Source: Pelagibius sp964472095 (lineage in GTDB: Bacteria > Pseudomonadota > Alphaproteobacteria > Kiloniellales > Kiloniellaceae). Taken from it: a DNA stretch of 64,000 nt. The translations under genes were made by a program, and so were the position numbers. The notes beneath the pieces are model-generated. The model was given only the letters and a program-made list of their open reading frames with translations. It made no database searches and had not been told where the DNA came from. Shown one piece after another: positions 1 through 9,580 of the stretch. Where the stretch lies: NCBI GenBank assembly GCA_964472095.1, contig CAYYIV010000006.1:96274-160273 (forward strand). Reading direction: 5' to 3'. Position 1 is the stretch's first letter, and the number at the start of each line of letters is the position of its first letter.

Positions 1-2
1 AC

Positions 3-149
3 CGGGTGCTCGCGGCCGAACACCGCCTCTACCCTGCCTGCCTGCGGCTCGTGGCTGAGGGCAGCGCCCGCCTGGTTGAGGGAAAAGTGAAGATATCCGG
101 CGACTTCGAGGACGGAGCTCAGATCTTCAGCCCGCCCCTGCCGGCTTAG
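3..149 (+). CDS. purN: Phosphoribosylglycinamide formyltransferase, C-terminal fragment (runs in from the left edge)
   Basis: The last 48 codons of a gene whose start lies outside the window. The reading frame gives AEHRLYPACLRLVAEG followed by a Val/Lys-rich strand and a short Pro-rich end. This matches the C-terminal helix and tail of PurN, the folate-dependent enzyme that formylates GAR in step 3 of purine synthesis. The AEH-x-hydrophobic-YP signature is the main support. Another purine gene, purF, is in this window at 31.4 kb, so the pathway is dispersed. Confidence is limited because only about a quarter of a normal-length (about 210 aa) protein is visible. Confidence 0.8.
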   Translation, partial: RVLAAEHRLYPACLRLVAEGSARLVEGKVKISGDFEDGAQIFSPPLPA

Positions 150-263
150 TGGATTACCGGCAAGGCTTGCCCACGGTCGCGTCACAGGCTAGAAGTGCCT
201 CCGGAAACGGGATCGCTGCCGGGGGGCGGCAGCGGCGGGAAAGACAGAGACCGGGACTTGAAG

Positions 264-386
264 ATGGCGGATGATCAATTGCTGCAAGAGCATCAGCAGA
301 TCTGGAAGGGCTTCGTGCGCTTCATCACGATTTCCACGGTTCTCGTGGTCATCACCCTGCTGCTGATGGCGTTCTTCCTGCTCTGA
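264..386 (+). CDS. aa3-type cytochrome c oxidase subunit IV-like small membrane protein
   Basis: A 40-residue protein. A polar N-terminus (MADDQLLQEHQQIWKGFVRF) precedes one transmembrane helix of about 20 residues rich in Val, Leu and Ile, ending LLMAFFLL. The EHQ-x3-W-x-GF pattern before a single helix is characteristic of the alphaproteobacterial COX4_pro_2 family, first seen as subunit IV of the aa3 oxidase of Paracoccus. It is a single-span accessory subunit in the inner membrane with no catalytic residues. The ATG at 264 is chosen because the family begins directly with MAD/MAE; upstream in-frame codons do not resemble the family. It is not next to other oxidase genes here, which is usual for this family. 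Confidence 0.75.
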   Translation: MADDQLLQEHQQIWKGFVRFITISTVLVVITLLLMAFFLL

Positions 387-429
387 CTCCCGTGACCCGC
401 TGAGCGCCGAGCGGCCGACGGCCCGCGCC

Positions 430-936
430 TCAGTTGCCTTTTTCGCTGACCACCTGGACGCGCCAGCCGCCGAGGCCGCGCACCGCCAGGCGATAGCTGC
501 CGGGTTCCAGCACATCGGAACGCCCGCCGCCCCGGCCGATCTGGTTGCCGATGACGTCCAGCATCTCATTCTGCTCCGACCGCAGTTCTACGGTCAGCAG
601 GCTGCCCTGGTTCTGCCAGACAAGACGCCAGGGTGCATCGATTTCCAGGACCTCAGAATCCCAGTCGTCCTTGCCGGTGAAGCTTTCCAGGGCCGCGATC
701 TGGCCCTCTTCCGTCGGCTCGTCGAGGCCCAGCAGCGGCTGCGCCATGGCATCGTAACATTCCAGGCGCGCAGCCTCGTTTTCGAGAGCGGCACAGCCGA
801 TGATCTCGTCGGCCAGTTTGGTGGTGTCGTCGCTCGCGCCAGTCTGTGCCTGAACATCCTGGGCGCCGGCCACAGCAGCGGCAGCGAGCAGACAGATGGC
901 AATTGCGGAACTACGGTTCATCGTCGTGTCAGCCAT
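430..936 (-). CDS. Exported protein of unknown function with a C-x(n)-RLECYD motif
   Basis: A 168-residue protein with a likely Sec signal peptide (hydrophobic ICLLAAAAVAGA, then cleavage near AQDVQAQ). The mature part begins with IIGCAALENEAARLECYDAMA. This Cys-x9-RLxCYD pattern is shared by many periplasmic proteins, including type VI secretion accessory proteins of the VasI/TagO kind, and the two Cys probably form a disulphide. The rest is a beta-rich segment (WRLVWQNQGSLLTVELRS) ending in a Gly/Arg-rich turn. No T6SS genes are nearby, so a T6SS role is not supported. An internal ATG at 921 (MNRSS) would give a more typical signal-peptide start than the ATG at 936; neither has a strong ribosome binding site. 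Confidence 0.6.
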   Translation of the reverse strand: MADTTMNRSSAIAICLLAAAAVAGAQDVQAQTGASDDTTKLADEIIGCAALENEAARLECYDAMAQPLLGLDEPTEEGQIAALESFTGKDDWDSEVLEIDAPWRLVWQNQGSLLTVELRSEQNEMLDVIGNQIGRGGGRSDVLEPGSYRLAVRGLGGWRVQVVSEKGN

Positions 937-974
937 CCATCTTTGATAGCACCTGCCCCCACCCGATGCAAAGG

Positions 975-1008
975 GGGGCGGCCGGCGACAAGAGCCGCCG
1001 GCCGCCCC
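975..1008 (-). terminator. Hairpin terminator after the PRC-barrel gene
   Basis: Perfect 13-bp G+C stem (975-987 with 996-1008) around an 8-nt loop, directly downstream of the minus-strand gene ending at 1031. Only a short T run (TTT) follows on the minus strand, so termination strength is uncertain. Confidence 0.5.
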
Positions 1009-1030
1009 TCAAAGAACATCTTCGCCGACG

Positions 1031-1591
1031 TTACTGAGCCGTGGTGCTCGGCACCGGCTCGTCCATCAGCTGCTGATCGCTCTCGACCTGCACATCCGTC
1101 AGCGACTTGAACTCCGGAGCTTCTTCGAGCTCCTCGCGGGTCAGGCTGGTCCTCAGCAGAAGTTCGTTCTCCCCCGCCTCTTCGGTGAGGGCCGCCCAGG
1201 ACAGACCGACTGGTTTGGCGGCGATACCAAGGAAGCCGCCGATATCGACGATCACCCCGACGATCTTGTCGTCCGCGCCCAAGACGAGCTTGGAGACTTT
1301 GCCGACTTCCTCAACGCCGTCGGTCGAGTTGGCGACCACCTTTGCGCCGATGTAGCTATCCGACAGCACCTGGTCCGACCCTTGTTCGGTCAGCACCATC
1401 GGCGCGGCCGCAGTCCCCTGCGTGGACTCCATGCTTGGGGTTTCCGTAGACTCCATGCTTGGGGTTTCCGTCGACTCCATGGTGGGAGGCTCGGTCGGCT
1501 CCATCGTGGGACTGCTCTGCTGCGCCATAGCGGCTGCCGGCAGCATAGTCGTGGCGGCAACGACGGCCGCCAAAGCTTTCAGATTTCGCAT
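1031..1591 (-). CDS. Exported PRC-barrel domain protein with an N-terminal Thr/Glu/Ser/Pro/Met repeat
   Basis: A 186-residue protein in three parts. Residues 1-23 form a signal peptide ending AAAMAQ. Residues about 25-65 are a low-complexity linker built from repeats of TPSMESTE. Residues about 72-150 form a PRC-barrel domain, seen in the strand pattern SDSYIGAKVVANSTDG, VGKVSKLVLGADD and VGVIVDIGGFLG. PRC-barrels occur in photosynthetic reaction centre H subunits, RimM and many periplasmic or stress-related alphaproteobacterial proteins, where they act as small binding modules. The linker is probably extended and flexible. It is a single-gene unit with its own terminator. Specific function unknown. 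Confidence 0.8.
   Translation of the reverse strand: MRNLKALAAVVAATTMLPAAAMAQQSSPTMEPTEPPTMESTETPSMESTETPSMESTQGTAAAPMVLTEQGSDQVLSDSYIGAKVVANSTDGVEEVGKVSKLVLGADDKIVGVIVDIGGFLGIAAKPVGLSWAALTEEAGENELLLRTSLTREELEEAPEFKSLTDVQVESDQQLMDEPVPSTTAQ
1425..1511. repeat. In-frame 24-bp tandem repeats in the PRC-barrel gene
   Basis: Units at 1425-1448 and 1449-1472 differ by one base; a more diverged unit follows at 1473-1496 and a partial one at 1497-1511. Each encodes an 8-residue S/T-P-S/T-M-E-S-T-E block. Because the unit is a multiple of 3, copy-number change would alter linker length without shifting the frame. Confidence 0.85.
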
Positions 1592-1710
1592 GGCTGTGTT
1601 CCTCTCGCTGTGACTGAAGCGCGAAGTGCGGTTGCACTTCTATTGCCGTATAGACGCGCAGCCCCGCCCATTGGTTCCCCTAGTTGAACGCCTGCAGCTG
1701 GCATCCAAAC

Positions 1711-1741
1711 AAAAAGCGGGGCCCCGCGAGGCCCCGCTTTT
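1711..1741 (-). terminator. Rho-independent terminator of ndk
   Basis: An 11-bp stem AAAAGCGGGGC / GCCCCGCTTTT with an 8-nt loop, 42 bp past the ndk stop. The minus strand ends in five T. The + strand also ends in four T, so it could act in both directions. Confidence 0.85.
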
Positions 1742-1782
1742 CCGATTCCGGACCCGTGAGCCCGGAAATGTCACATCGCTAT

Positions 1783-2205
1783 TCAGCCTACGATTTCGGC
1801 CTCGGTGAAGAAGTACTTGATCTCCTGCGCCGCCGTCTCCGCGGCGTCGGAGCCGTGCACCGAATTAGCCTCGATGGACTCGGCAAAGTCCGCGCGGATG
1901 GTGCCCGGCGCCGCCTCCTTCGGGTTGGTCGCCCCCATCACTTCGCGGTTCTTGGCGACGGCATTCTCGCCCTCCAGGACCTGGACGACCACCGGGCCGG
2001 AGATCATGAAGCTGCAGAGATCGTTGAAGAAGGGGCGCTGCTTGTGGACCGCGTAGAAGCCTTCGGCCTGGTCGCGGCTCATGTGGATGCGCTTGCTGGC
2101 GACGACGCGGAGGCCGGCCTGCTCAAGACGATCGATGATCTTGCCCGTGATATTGCGCTTGGTCGCATCCGGCTTGATGATCGAAAAGGTGCGTTCGATG
2201 GCCAT
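1783..2205 (-). CDS. ndk: Nucleoside diphosphate kinase
   Basis: A 140-residue protein, normal for the family. It moves the gamma phosphate of ATP onto nucleoside diphosphates through a phosphohistidine intermediate, balancing (d)NTP pools in the cytoplasm. It opens with the diagnostic ERTFSIIKPDA strand. The active-site His117 sits in NSVHGSD, and ATP-site residues follow KPDATKRN, RPFF and GATNP. The ATG at 2205 is chosen over an in-frame upstream start because MAIERTF is the family N-terminus. It has its own promoter (2304-2332) and terminator (1711-1741), so it is a monocistronic unit divergent from the ABC-F gene. Confidence 0.97.
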   Translation of the reverse strand: MAIERTFSIIKPDATKRNITGKIIDRLEQAGLRVVASKRIHMSRDQAEGFYAVHKQRPFFNDLCSFMISGPVVVQVLEGENAVAKNREVMGATNPKEAAPGTIRADFAESIEANSVHGSDAAETAAQEIKYFFTEAEIVG

Positions 2206-2303
2206 GGACTCCGGCTCTCCTTCTGATTGCTCCGATCGAGCCGATCCGGCCGCTTCGCCTGGCGGCTGGGGCCAAAGAACGCCCAATTGCGTTTCGCGCC
2301 GGG

Positions 2304-2332
2304 CTTATAAACGCTTTGCCGGGCCAGGGCAA
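2304..2332 (-). promoter_or_regulatory. Sigma-70-type promoter of ndk
   Basis: On the minus strand TTGCCC (2332-2327), a 17-bp spacer, then TATAAG (2309-2304). It lies about 100 bp upstream of the ndk start. Assigned by consensus match only. Confidence 0.6.
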
Positions 2333-2467
2333 CGCCCCGCCGTCCCGGCCCCTCGCGGCATCTTCCCCCATATTCCCAGGTTTCCTGCCACCCTCTTGAG
2401 GCGCTGGAGCGGCTTTCGCCTACGCGCCGGGCGTGCTATCACCCGCGGCCGGAACAGGGCTAATCCC

Positions 2468-4351
<1,884 letters not shown>

Positions 4352-4406
4352 ACAGATCAGGGTCGATGGAATCGCTGCAAGCGATCCATCGACCCTGTGA
4401 ATCTGT
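4352..4406. terminator. Long interrupted inverted repeat between convergent genes, probable bidirectional terminator
   Basis: Three paired blocks: ACAGAT (4352-4357) with ATCTGT (4401-4406); CAGGGTCGATGG (4358-4369) with 4386-4397; ATCGCT (4371-4376) with AGCGAT (4380-4385), closing on a 3-nt loop. A single A (4370) and TGA (4398-4400) bulge out. That makes 24 paired bases in 55 bp, starting at the ABC-F stop codon and ending next to the PAS gene stop. It lacks a U-tract, so Rho-independent termination is not certain. Confidence 0.6.
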
Positions 4407-4407
4407 T

Positions 4408-4935
4408 CTATCCATTTGATGTAGAGCGGATCGTGGCCAGCCTGTCCGCGTCGTAGCCGTTTAGTATCAAAAACATGTTGATGTGCTCCCCGTCCGCCGC
4501 CAGGGGATAGTACATGCGCTGCGAGTCGATGAAGTCGCGGTCCGGATGGGGCATCGGGAAGCGGTCGTAGACCGGCAACCGCGTCTCGAGCACCTGCCGC
4601 ATGTTGCCGGTTATGCGCGCCGCCAAGGGCGGCACGATGGCCTCCTCCACGAGCATTCCGGTAATGTCGCGCCCGGCGTTCAGTGTCTGCGTTTCGCCGA
4701 TCAGGCGGTAGCGGAAGTGCAGGTCCCCACCGGCACGTTCCACGTCGACCAGGTTCACCAGCTTGAGGACATGGCGGAGGTCGCAGGGATCGATGTGCTG
4801 GCGTCCCGGCAGGCGGGAGTCCGGCGCGACGCTTTCGAGGTACCGGATCATGTCGGTAAACCTCGGGTGTACCGGCGGTGGGTCCCGCTCACCGAGGTCC
4901 GCCAGATAGAAGTGCGAATAGAGAAACCCCGTCAT
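4408..4935 (-). CDS. PAS_5-family single-domain PAS protein
   Basis: A 175-residue cytoplasmic protein. The N-terminal half contains DMIRYLESVAPDSRLPGRQHIDPCDLRHVLKLVNLVDV, then FRYRLIGETQTLNAGRDITG, which is the standard core of the PAS_5 family (alphaproteobacterial, IDP-x-DL and FRYRLIGT motifs). The C-terminal half (VYDRFPMPHPDRDFIDSQRMYYPLA) completes the PAS sheet. There is no output domain such as a histidine kinase, GGDEF or HTH, so it is a stand-alone sensory or ligand-binding module of unknown partner. It is transcribed alone, convergent with the ABC-F gene. Confidence 0.85.
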   Translation of the reverse strand: MTGFLYSHFYLADLGERDPPPVHPRFTDMIRYLESVAPDSRLPGRQHIDPCDLRHVLKLVNLVDVERAGGDLHFRYRLIGETQTLNAGRDITGMLVEEAIVPPLAARITGNMRQVLETRLPVYDRFPMPHPDRDFIDSQRMYYPLAADGEHINMFLILNGYDADRLATIRSTSNG

Positions 4936-5279
4936 CTCGATCCCAGAATAATCGCAACGACTATAATCGCCTACACAAGTTCTACTGAAAAATGGACCTA
5001 TTCAAATGAATTTCGACCGGCGGCGGCCCGGCGCTGGGTCCGGTCCTTCAACGCAAGCGCAGCAAAGCCCCCGTTGGGGCCGGCCGGGACTCGCTGCCTG
5101 GACTTGCAGACCGCGCCAGACAGGTTGCGCGCCTAGAAAGCTAAAGACCGTTTGATTTGATGCACGGCGCGCGCAATTTGCGGCGCAGCCTTGCAAGATC
5201 AGCGTGCCTATGGCCTGAGCCCTCGGCCTAGGCTGCGCGTCAGCACCGTTTCCTGATCCCACAACGCGAGAATCCCTTC
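4936..5279. other. 344-bp divergent intergenic region (PAS gene / DMT transporter)
   Basis: It must hold promoters for both flanking genes. For the PAS gene a TATAGT -10-like box is seen on the minus strand (4965-4960), with only a weak TTCAGT 18 bp upstream. No clear -35/-10 pair is seen for the transporter. A minus-strand open frame at 5002-5262 has no recognisable protein features. I see no repeat, RNA structure or small gene that I can support. Confidence 0.4.
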
Positions 5280-6236
5280 ATGGCGATGGTCGAGCCGCCG
5301 CTGCCGGCAGCCCAGGCCCCCGTTCAGGCGGCTGCGCCCGCCGCCGTCTCGCCGGCGCGCGCCATCCTGCTCATGGTCGGCAGCGTCCTGTTCTTCGCCG
5401 TCATGGATGCCCTGGTGAAGGACCTCGGCACCCGCTACCCCACCATGCAGGTGATGTTCTTCCGCAGCCTCTTCGCCTTCGTGCCGACTATGCTGCTGAT
5501 CCTGCACGGCGGCTCCCTGAAGGTGCTGCGCATGAACAGCCTGACCGGGCACCTGTTGCGCAGCCTGGTCGGGGTCGGCGCCATGTTCTGCTTCTTCTAT
5601 GCCTATTCGCGCATGCCCCTGGCCGAGGTGGTGGCCATCAGCTTTGCCGCCCCGGTCTTCGTCGTGGCACTTTCAGTGCCGCTGCTCGGCGAGAAGGTCG
5701 GGCCGCGCCGCTGGGCCGCCGTCCTCGTCGGCTTCGTCGGCGTCATGGTCATGCTGCAGCCCGATTCCGGGCTGTTGCGCAGCATCGCCCTGGTACCGCT
5801 CATCGGCACGCTGTTCTTCGCCCTGGCGATGATCGTGCTGCGCAAGCTCGGACGCACCGAGACCAGCGCCTCGGTGGCCTTCACCTTCACGCTCTCCTGC
5901 ACCATCGTATCAGGACTGGCCCTGCCCTTTGTCTGGGTGACGCCGGACCTCATCGACCTTGCCGCCCTGGTCGCCGTCGGCCTGCTCGGCGGTGTGGGCC
6001 AGATCCTCATGACCTCAGCCTTCAAGTACGGCGACGTCGCCGTGGTGGCGCCCTTCGAGTACACCGCGATGATCTGGGCGACCCTGCTCGGTTTCGTGTT
6101 CTGGGGTGAGATCCCGGGCCTCAACATCTGGATCGGCGTGGCCATCGTCACGGCCTCGGGCCTCTTCATCCTGTTCCGCGAAGCCAACCTGCGGCTCCCG
6201 CGCGGCCGGGCGCGGCGCCTGCAGGTCAAGCGTTAG
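5280..6236 (+). CDS. DMT-superfamily (EamA) transporter
   Basis: A 318-residue inner-membrane protein with about ten hydrophobic helices in two EamA repeats. Repeat 1 begins ILLMVGSVLFFAVMDALVKDLG and includes VMFFRSLFAFVPTM; repeat 2 begins LVPLIGTLFFALAMIVLRKLGRTE. The acidic-aromatic loop FEYTAMIWATLLGFVFWGEIPG is the classic EamA helix 9/10 signature. Members export or import small metabolites, often amino acids or purines, by secondary transport. The substrate cannot be told from sequence. The C-terminus is basic (RLPRGRARRLQVKR), consistent with a cytoplasmic end. Confidence 0.9.
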   Translation: MAMVEPPLPAAQAPVQAAAPAAVSPARAILLMVGSVLFFAVMDALVKDLGTRYPTMQVMFFRSLFAFVPTMLLILHGGSLKVLRMNSLTGHLLRSLVGVGAMFCFFYAYSRMPLAEVVAISFAAPVFVVALSVPLLGEKVGPRRWAAVLVGFVGVMVMLQPDSGLLRSIALVPLIGTLFFALAMIVLRKLGRTETSASVAFTFTLSCTIVSGLALPFVWVTPDLIDLAALVAVGLLGGVGQILMTSAFKYGDVAVVAPFEYTAMIWATLLGFVFWGEIPGLNIWIGVAIVTASGLFILFREANLRLPRGRARRLQVKR

Positions 6237-6255
6237 GTCGTCCCGCTTTTCCCGT

Positions 6256-6705
6256 TCAGACTTTCTGTCCCCAGCGCCCGCTGTCGTCCTGCTGCCAGTA
6301 GCTCACCGTGTGGCCGGCCTCCTTCAGGGCCTGCCACTGGCCGCGTGCCTGGGCCACGGCCTCTTCATCGCCGCCGTCGAACAGCAGGACGCAGCGCTCG
6401 AAGTCGGCTATCTTCTCCGAAGTAGCCCCATCGGTGAGGAACAGCACCTCAGCCCCGTTCGGGGCCTCGTCCGCCACCGTCAGCCACACCGGCTGGCGCT
6501 CGGCCCGTCCGTCCTTGACCGTACCGTGTGGCAGGAAGCCGCGGTCGTTGTAGGTCCACAGCCGCGCCGACAGCGCCTCGACCCGCGCCTCGGAGCTTGC
6601 CCGCACCACCGCCCGCTGGCCGCGCTCCAGGGTCTTCTCCAGCATCTGGGGCAAGGCCTGGTCGAGCGGCGTGCGGGTCATGTGGTAGAAGCGTACCTCG
6701 GTCAT
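6256..6705 (-). CDS. holC: DNA polymerase III subunit chi
   Basis: A 149-residue protein matching HolC length. Chi links the clamp loader to single-stranded DNA-binding protein at the replication fork. The sequence starts MTEVRFYHMTRTPLDQALPQ and has the expected chi features: a basic stretch around RLWTYNDRGFLPHG, the strand QPVWLTV, and a Rossmann-like core ending GHTVSYWQQDD. The ATG at 6705 gives the typical MTEVxFYH start, 13 bp after the pepA stop. It is the second gene of a pepA-holC operon, the usual arrangement in Proteobacteria. Confidence 0.92.
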   Translation of the reverse strand: MTEVRFYHMTRTPLDQALPQMLEKTLERGQRAVVRASSEARVEALSARLWTYNDRGFLPHGTVKDGRAERQPVWLTVADEAPNGAEVLFLTDGATSEKIADFERCVLLFDGGDEEAVAQARGQWQALKEAGHTVSYWQQDDSGRWGQKV

Positions 6706-6718
6706 CGGCTGCGTGGGC

Positions 6719-8218
6719 CTACTTCTCGAAGTTCTCCGCCACGAAGGCATCGAGCAGGCGCACGCCGAAGCCGGTGCCGCCCTTCGGCACGGTCGGCTTG
6801 TCCTTGGTTGACCAGGCCACACCGGCGATGTCCAGGTGGGCCCAGGGCGTGCCTTCCTTGACGAAGCGCTGCAGGAATTGCGCGGCGGTGATGGAGCCGC
6901 CAGCGCGCCCGCCGCTGATGTTCTTCATGTCGGCGACGTCGCAGTCGATCATCTTGTCGTATTCCGGCCCCAGAGGCATGCGCCAGACCGGTTCGCCCAC
7001 GGTCTTGCCGGCGGCGGTCAGCTGCGCCGACAACTTGTCGTCGTTGCTGAACAAGCCGGCCTGCTCGTTGCCGAGGGCGATGATGATGGCACCGGTGAGC
7101 GTCGCCAGGTCGACGATCAGCTTCGGCTTGTAGTTCTCCTGAGTGTACCAGAGCGCGTCGCAGAGGACGAGGCGACCTTCCGCGTCGGTGTTGAGGACCT
7201 CGACGGTCTGGCCCGACATCGACTTCACCACGTCGCCGGGGCGCTGCGCCGCCCCTGAGGGCATATTCTCGACCAGGCCGCAGACGCCCACGGCGTTGAC
7301 CTTGGCCTTGCGCGCGGCCAGGGCGTGCATCAGCCCGACCACGGCGCCGGCGCCGCCCATGTCCCACTTCATGTCCTCCATTCCGGCGGCCGGCTTCAGG
7401 GAGATGCCGCCGGTGTCGAAGGTCACGCCCTTGCCGACGAAGGCGAGCGGCGCACCGCCTTTGCCGGATGGCGCCCCGTTCCACTGCATGACCAGCAGCT
7501 GTGGCTCTTGGACGGAGCCCTGGGCGACGCCGAGCAACGCCCCCATGCCGAGCTTCTTCATTTCCTTCTCGCCAAGCACGGTCACCTTGACGCCCAGCTT
7601 GCCGAGCTTCTTGGCCTCCGCGGCCAGCGACTTGGGAAACAGCACGTTGGCCGGCTCGGTGACCAGGTCGCGGGTGACGAAGACCCCCTCGGCGACCTTC
7701 TCGAGCTTCTGGAAGAGCCGCTTGGCAGCCGCCGCGTCCTCCACCATCACCTTGATTTCCTTGAGCTTCGGCTTCTTCTCGGGCTTTTCCTTGGTCTTGT
7801 ACTTGTCGAAGCGGTAGCTGCGCAGCAATGCCCCGTAGGCATAGTGCGCCGCGCGCTCAGGCGCGGCCTTTCCGCCGCGCAGCTTGTCGATGAAGAAGGC
7901 CGCCTTGTCGTCACCGCTGGCCAGCAGGCGCGCCGCCGCTGCGCCGCCGAGGTCCTGCAGTTCCTTCTCGCCCAGCTTGGCGGGCTCGCCCAGGCCGACC
8001 AGCAGGATTCGGCTGTTCGTCAGGTTGGCCGGAGCCACGATCTCCAGCAGTTCTCCCTTCTTGCCGGAAAAGCTGCCGGTGGCCAGCGCCCGCTCGAGCG
8101 CGCCGCCGGCCTGCTTGTTGAGACTGGCGGCCGTCGGGGTCAGCTTCTTGCCCTCCAACACGCCGACGACCAGGGCGCCGGACGAGGGAACGCTCGGCGC
8201 AGCAAAGGTAATGTTCAT
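6719..8218 (-). CDS. pepA: Leucyl aminopeptidase (M17 cytosol aminopeptidase)
   Basis: A 499-residue enzyme that removes N-terminal residues, preferably Leu, from peptides using two divalent metals. The catalytic C-terminal domain carries GKGVTFDTGGISLKP (active-site Lys and metal ligand Asp) and the family signature NTDAEGRLVLCDAL (metal ligands and catalytic Arg). The Lys-rich N-terminal domain, including KTKEKPEKKPKLKEIK, resembles the DNA-binding head seen in E. coli PepA; any regulatory role here is not shown. The ATG at 8218 is preceded by GAGGGGA at good spacing, which decides it over a GTG four codons upstream. It leads the pepA-holC operon. Confidence 0.96.
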   Translation of the reverse strand: MNITFAAPSVPSSGALVVGVLEGKKLTPTAASLNKQAGGALERALATGSFSGKKGELLEIVAPANLTNSRILLVGLGEPAKLGEKELQDLGGAAAARLLASGDDKAAFFIDKLRGGKAAPERAAHYAYGALLRSYRFDKYKTKEKPEKKPKLKEIKVMVEDAAAAKRLFQKLEKVAEGVFVTRDLVTEPANVLFPKSLAAEAKKLGKLGVKVTVLGEKEMKKLGMGALLGVAQGSVQEPQLLVMQWNGAPSGKGGAPLAFVGKGVTFDTGGISLKPAAGMEDMKWDMGGAGAVVGLMHALAARKAKVNAVGVCGLVENMPSGAAQRPGDVVKSMSGQTVEVLNTDAEGRLVLCDALWYTQENYKPKLIVDLATLTGAIIIALGNEQAGLFSNDDKLSAQLTAAGKTVGEPVWRMPLGPEYDKMIDCDVADMKNISGGRAGGSITAAQFLQRFVKEGTPWAHLDIAGVAWSTKDKPTVPKGGTGFGVRLLDAFVAENFEK

Positions 8219-8458
8219 CAATCCCCTCACGGAATGAATTCGGCAGGCGCAGCACTTGCGGGCAGCGGGCCGGCCATGGAAGGCCCAAAGGGCGTCAGGT
8301 AAGGCCGAACAGATTGTCAGCGCCGACGGGCAAGTTCAAGGCCCCATAAGGAGTGGCCTCAGCCGCCTTCAAGTCTGGAAACGTTCGGGAATTTGTCTGG
8401 ACTGAGGTCGCGACGGCGCGCTATCTCTTTTGCTTACCCACCGCAGCGATTGGGCCCA

Positions 8459-9580
8459 ATGCCCTGGATAACACGCTATATATTGGGGCAGCTGGTCATG
8501 GCGACGATCTTCGTCACCCTGGCTCTTACCTTCGCCATCTGGCTGACGCAGTCGCTGCGCCTGATCGATTATATCGTGAATCGCGGCCTGCCCGCCTCCA
8601 CCTTCCTGACCTTCGTGGGCCTGCTCCTGCCGTCTTTCCTCGGCGTGGTGCTGCCGGTAGCCAGCTTCGTCGCGGTGCTCTTCGTCTATCACAAACTGGC
8701 GATGGACAGCGAAATGGTGGTGATGCGGGCCGCCGGTCTATCGCAGCTGCAGATGGCTCGACCGGCAATCGCCCTGGGGGTCCTGGTGACCCTCGTGGTC
8801 TATACCATCTCGCTCTACTTCTTGCCGGCTTCCTTCAGAAATTTCAAAGACTTGCAGAACGCTTTCCGCAACGACTTCTCGACCGTGCTGCTGCAGGAAG
8901 GCGTCTTCACGACACTGAGCGACGGCATCACGGTCTTTGTTCGCGAGCGGTCCGGCGACGGCGAGTTGCGCGGCATCCTGGTGCACGACAGTCGCGATGC
9001 GAGGAATCCGGTGACTATGATGGCCCAGCGCGGCGCCCTGGTCGCCAGCGAAGCCGGCCCGCGGGTGGTGATGGAGAACGGCAACCGCCAGCAGGTCGAC
9101 CAGGCGACAGGCCGCTTCTCCCTGCTCTATTTCGACCGCTATACCATCGAGCTCAGCGAATTCGGCGAAGCCGTTCAGTCGCGTTGGCGCGAGCCGAAGG
9201 AGCGCTTTCTGCCGGAGCTCCTGTGGCCCGGCGACGAAAGGCGGGACCAGCGCTACCGGCAGGAATTGATTGCCGAGGCCCATCAGCGGTTGGTCGGGCC
9301 ACTCTACACTGTGGTCTTTGTGCTAATCGGCATGGCAGCTTTGCTTGCGGGTGAATTCAATCGGCGCGGTCAGGTCAGGCGGGTGCTGGGTGCCATCGCC
9401 TGCGTCGCCGCTCTGGAGGGCGTCTCGCTGGCGTTGCACGATCTCGCCAGCCGCAGCGCCGCCGCGATCCCAGCCATGTATGCCGTGGTCCTGCTGGCCT
9501 CTGGGCTCAGCCTCTACGTGCTGCTGCGGCGGCCGAGTCGGCGCCGCCACATGCCAGAGCTCAGCGAGGCCTCGGCATGA
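8459..9580 (+). CDS. lptF: LPS export permease LptF
   Basis: A 373-residue inner-membrane protein. LptF and LptG form the transmembrane part of the LptB2FG ABC exporter, which extracts LPS from the inner membrane and passes it to LptC/LptA. The pattern is typical: helices at the N-terminus (ITRYILGQLVMATIF onward, three spans to about residue 120), a periplasmic beta-jellyroll (residues about 130-270, e.g. VFTTLSDGITVFVRERSG), then three more spans (VGPLYTVVFVLIGMAALLAGEF onward). The ATG at 8459 matches the short cytoplasmic N-terminus of the family. It overlaps lptG by ATGA, so translation is coupled. Confidence 0.93.
   Translation: MPWITRYILGQLVMATIFVTLALTFAIWLTQSLRLIDYIVNRGLPASTFLTFVGLLLPSFLGVVLPVASFVAVLFVYHKLAMDSEMVVMRAAGLSQLQMARPAIALGVLVTLVVYTISLYFLPASFRNFKDLQNAFRNDFSTVLLQEGVFTTLSDGITVFVRERSGDGELRGILVHDSRDARNPVTMMAQRGALVASEAGPRVVMENGNRQQVDQATGRFSLLYFDRYTIELSEFGEAVQSRWREPKERFLPELLWPGDERRDQRYRQELIAEAHQRLVGPLYTVVFVLIGMAALLAGEFNRRGQVRRVLGAIACVAALEGVSLALHDLASRSAAAIPAMYAVVLLASGLSLYVLLRRPSRRRHMPELSEASA

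Noticed and set aside
5002..5262. An 86-codon minus-strand frame in the PAS/DMT gap
   Set aside because: No domain, Arg/Pro-rich composition, no ribosome binding site of note.
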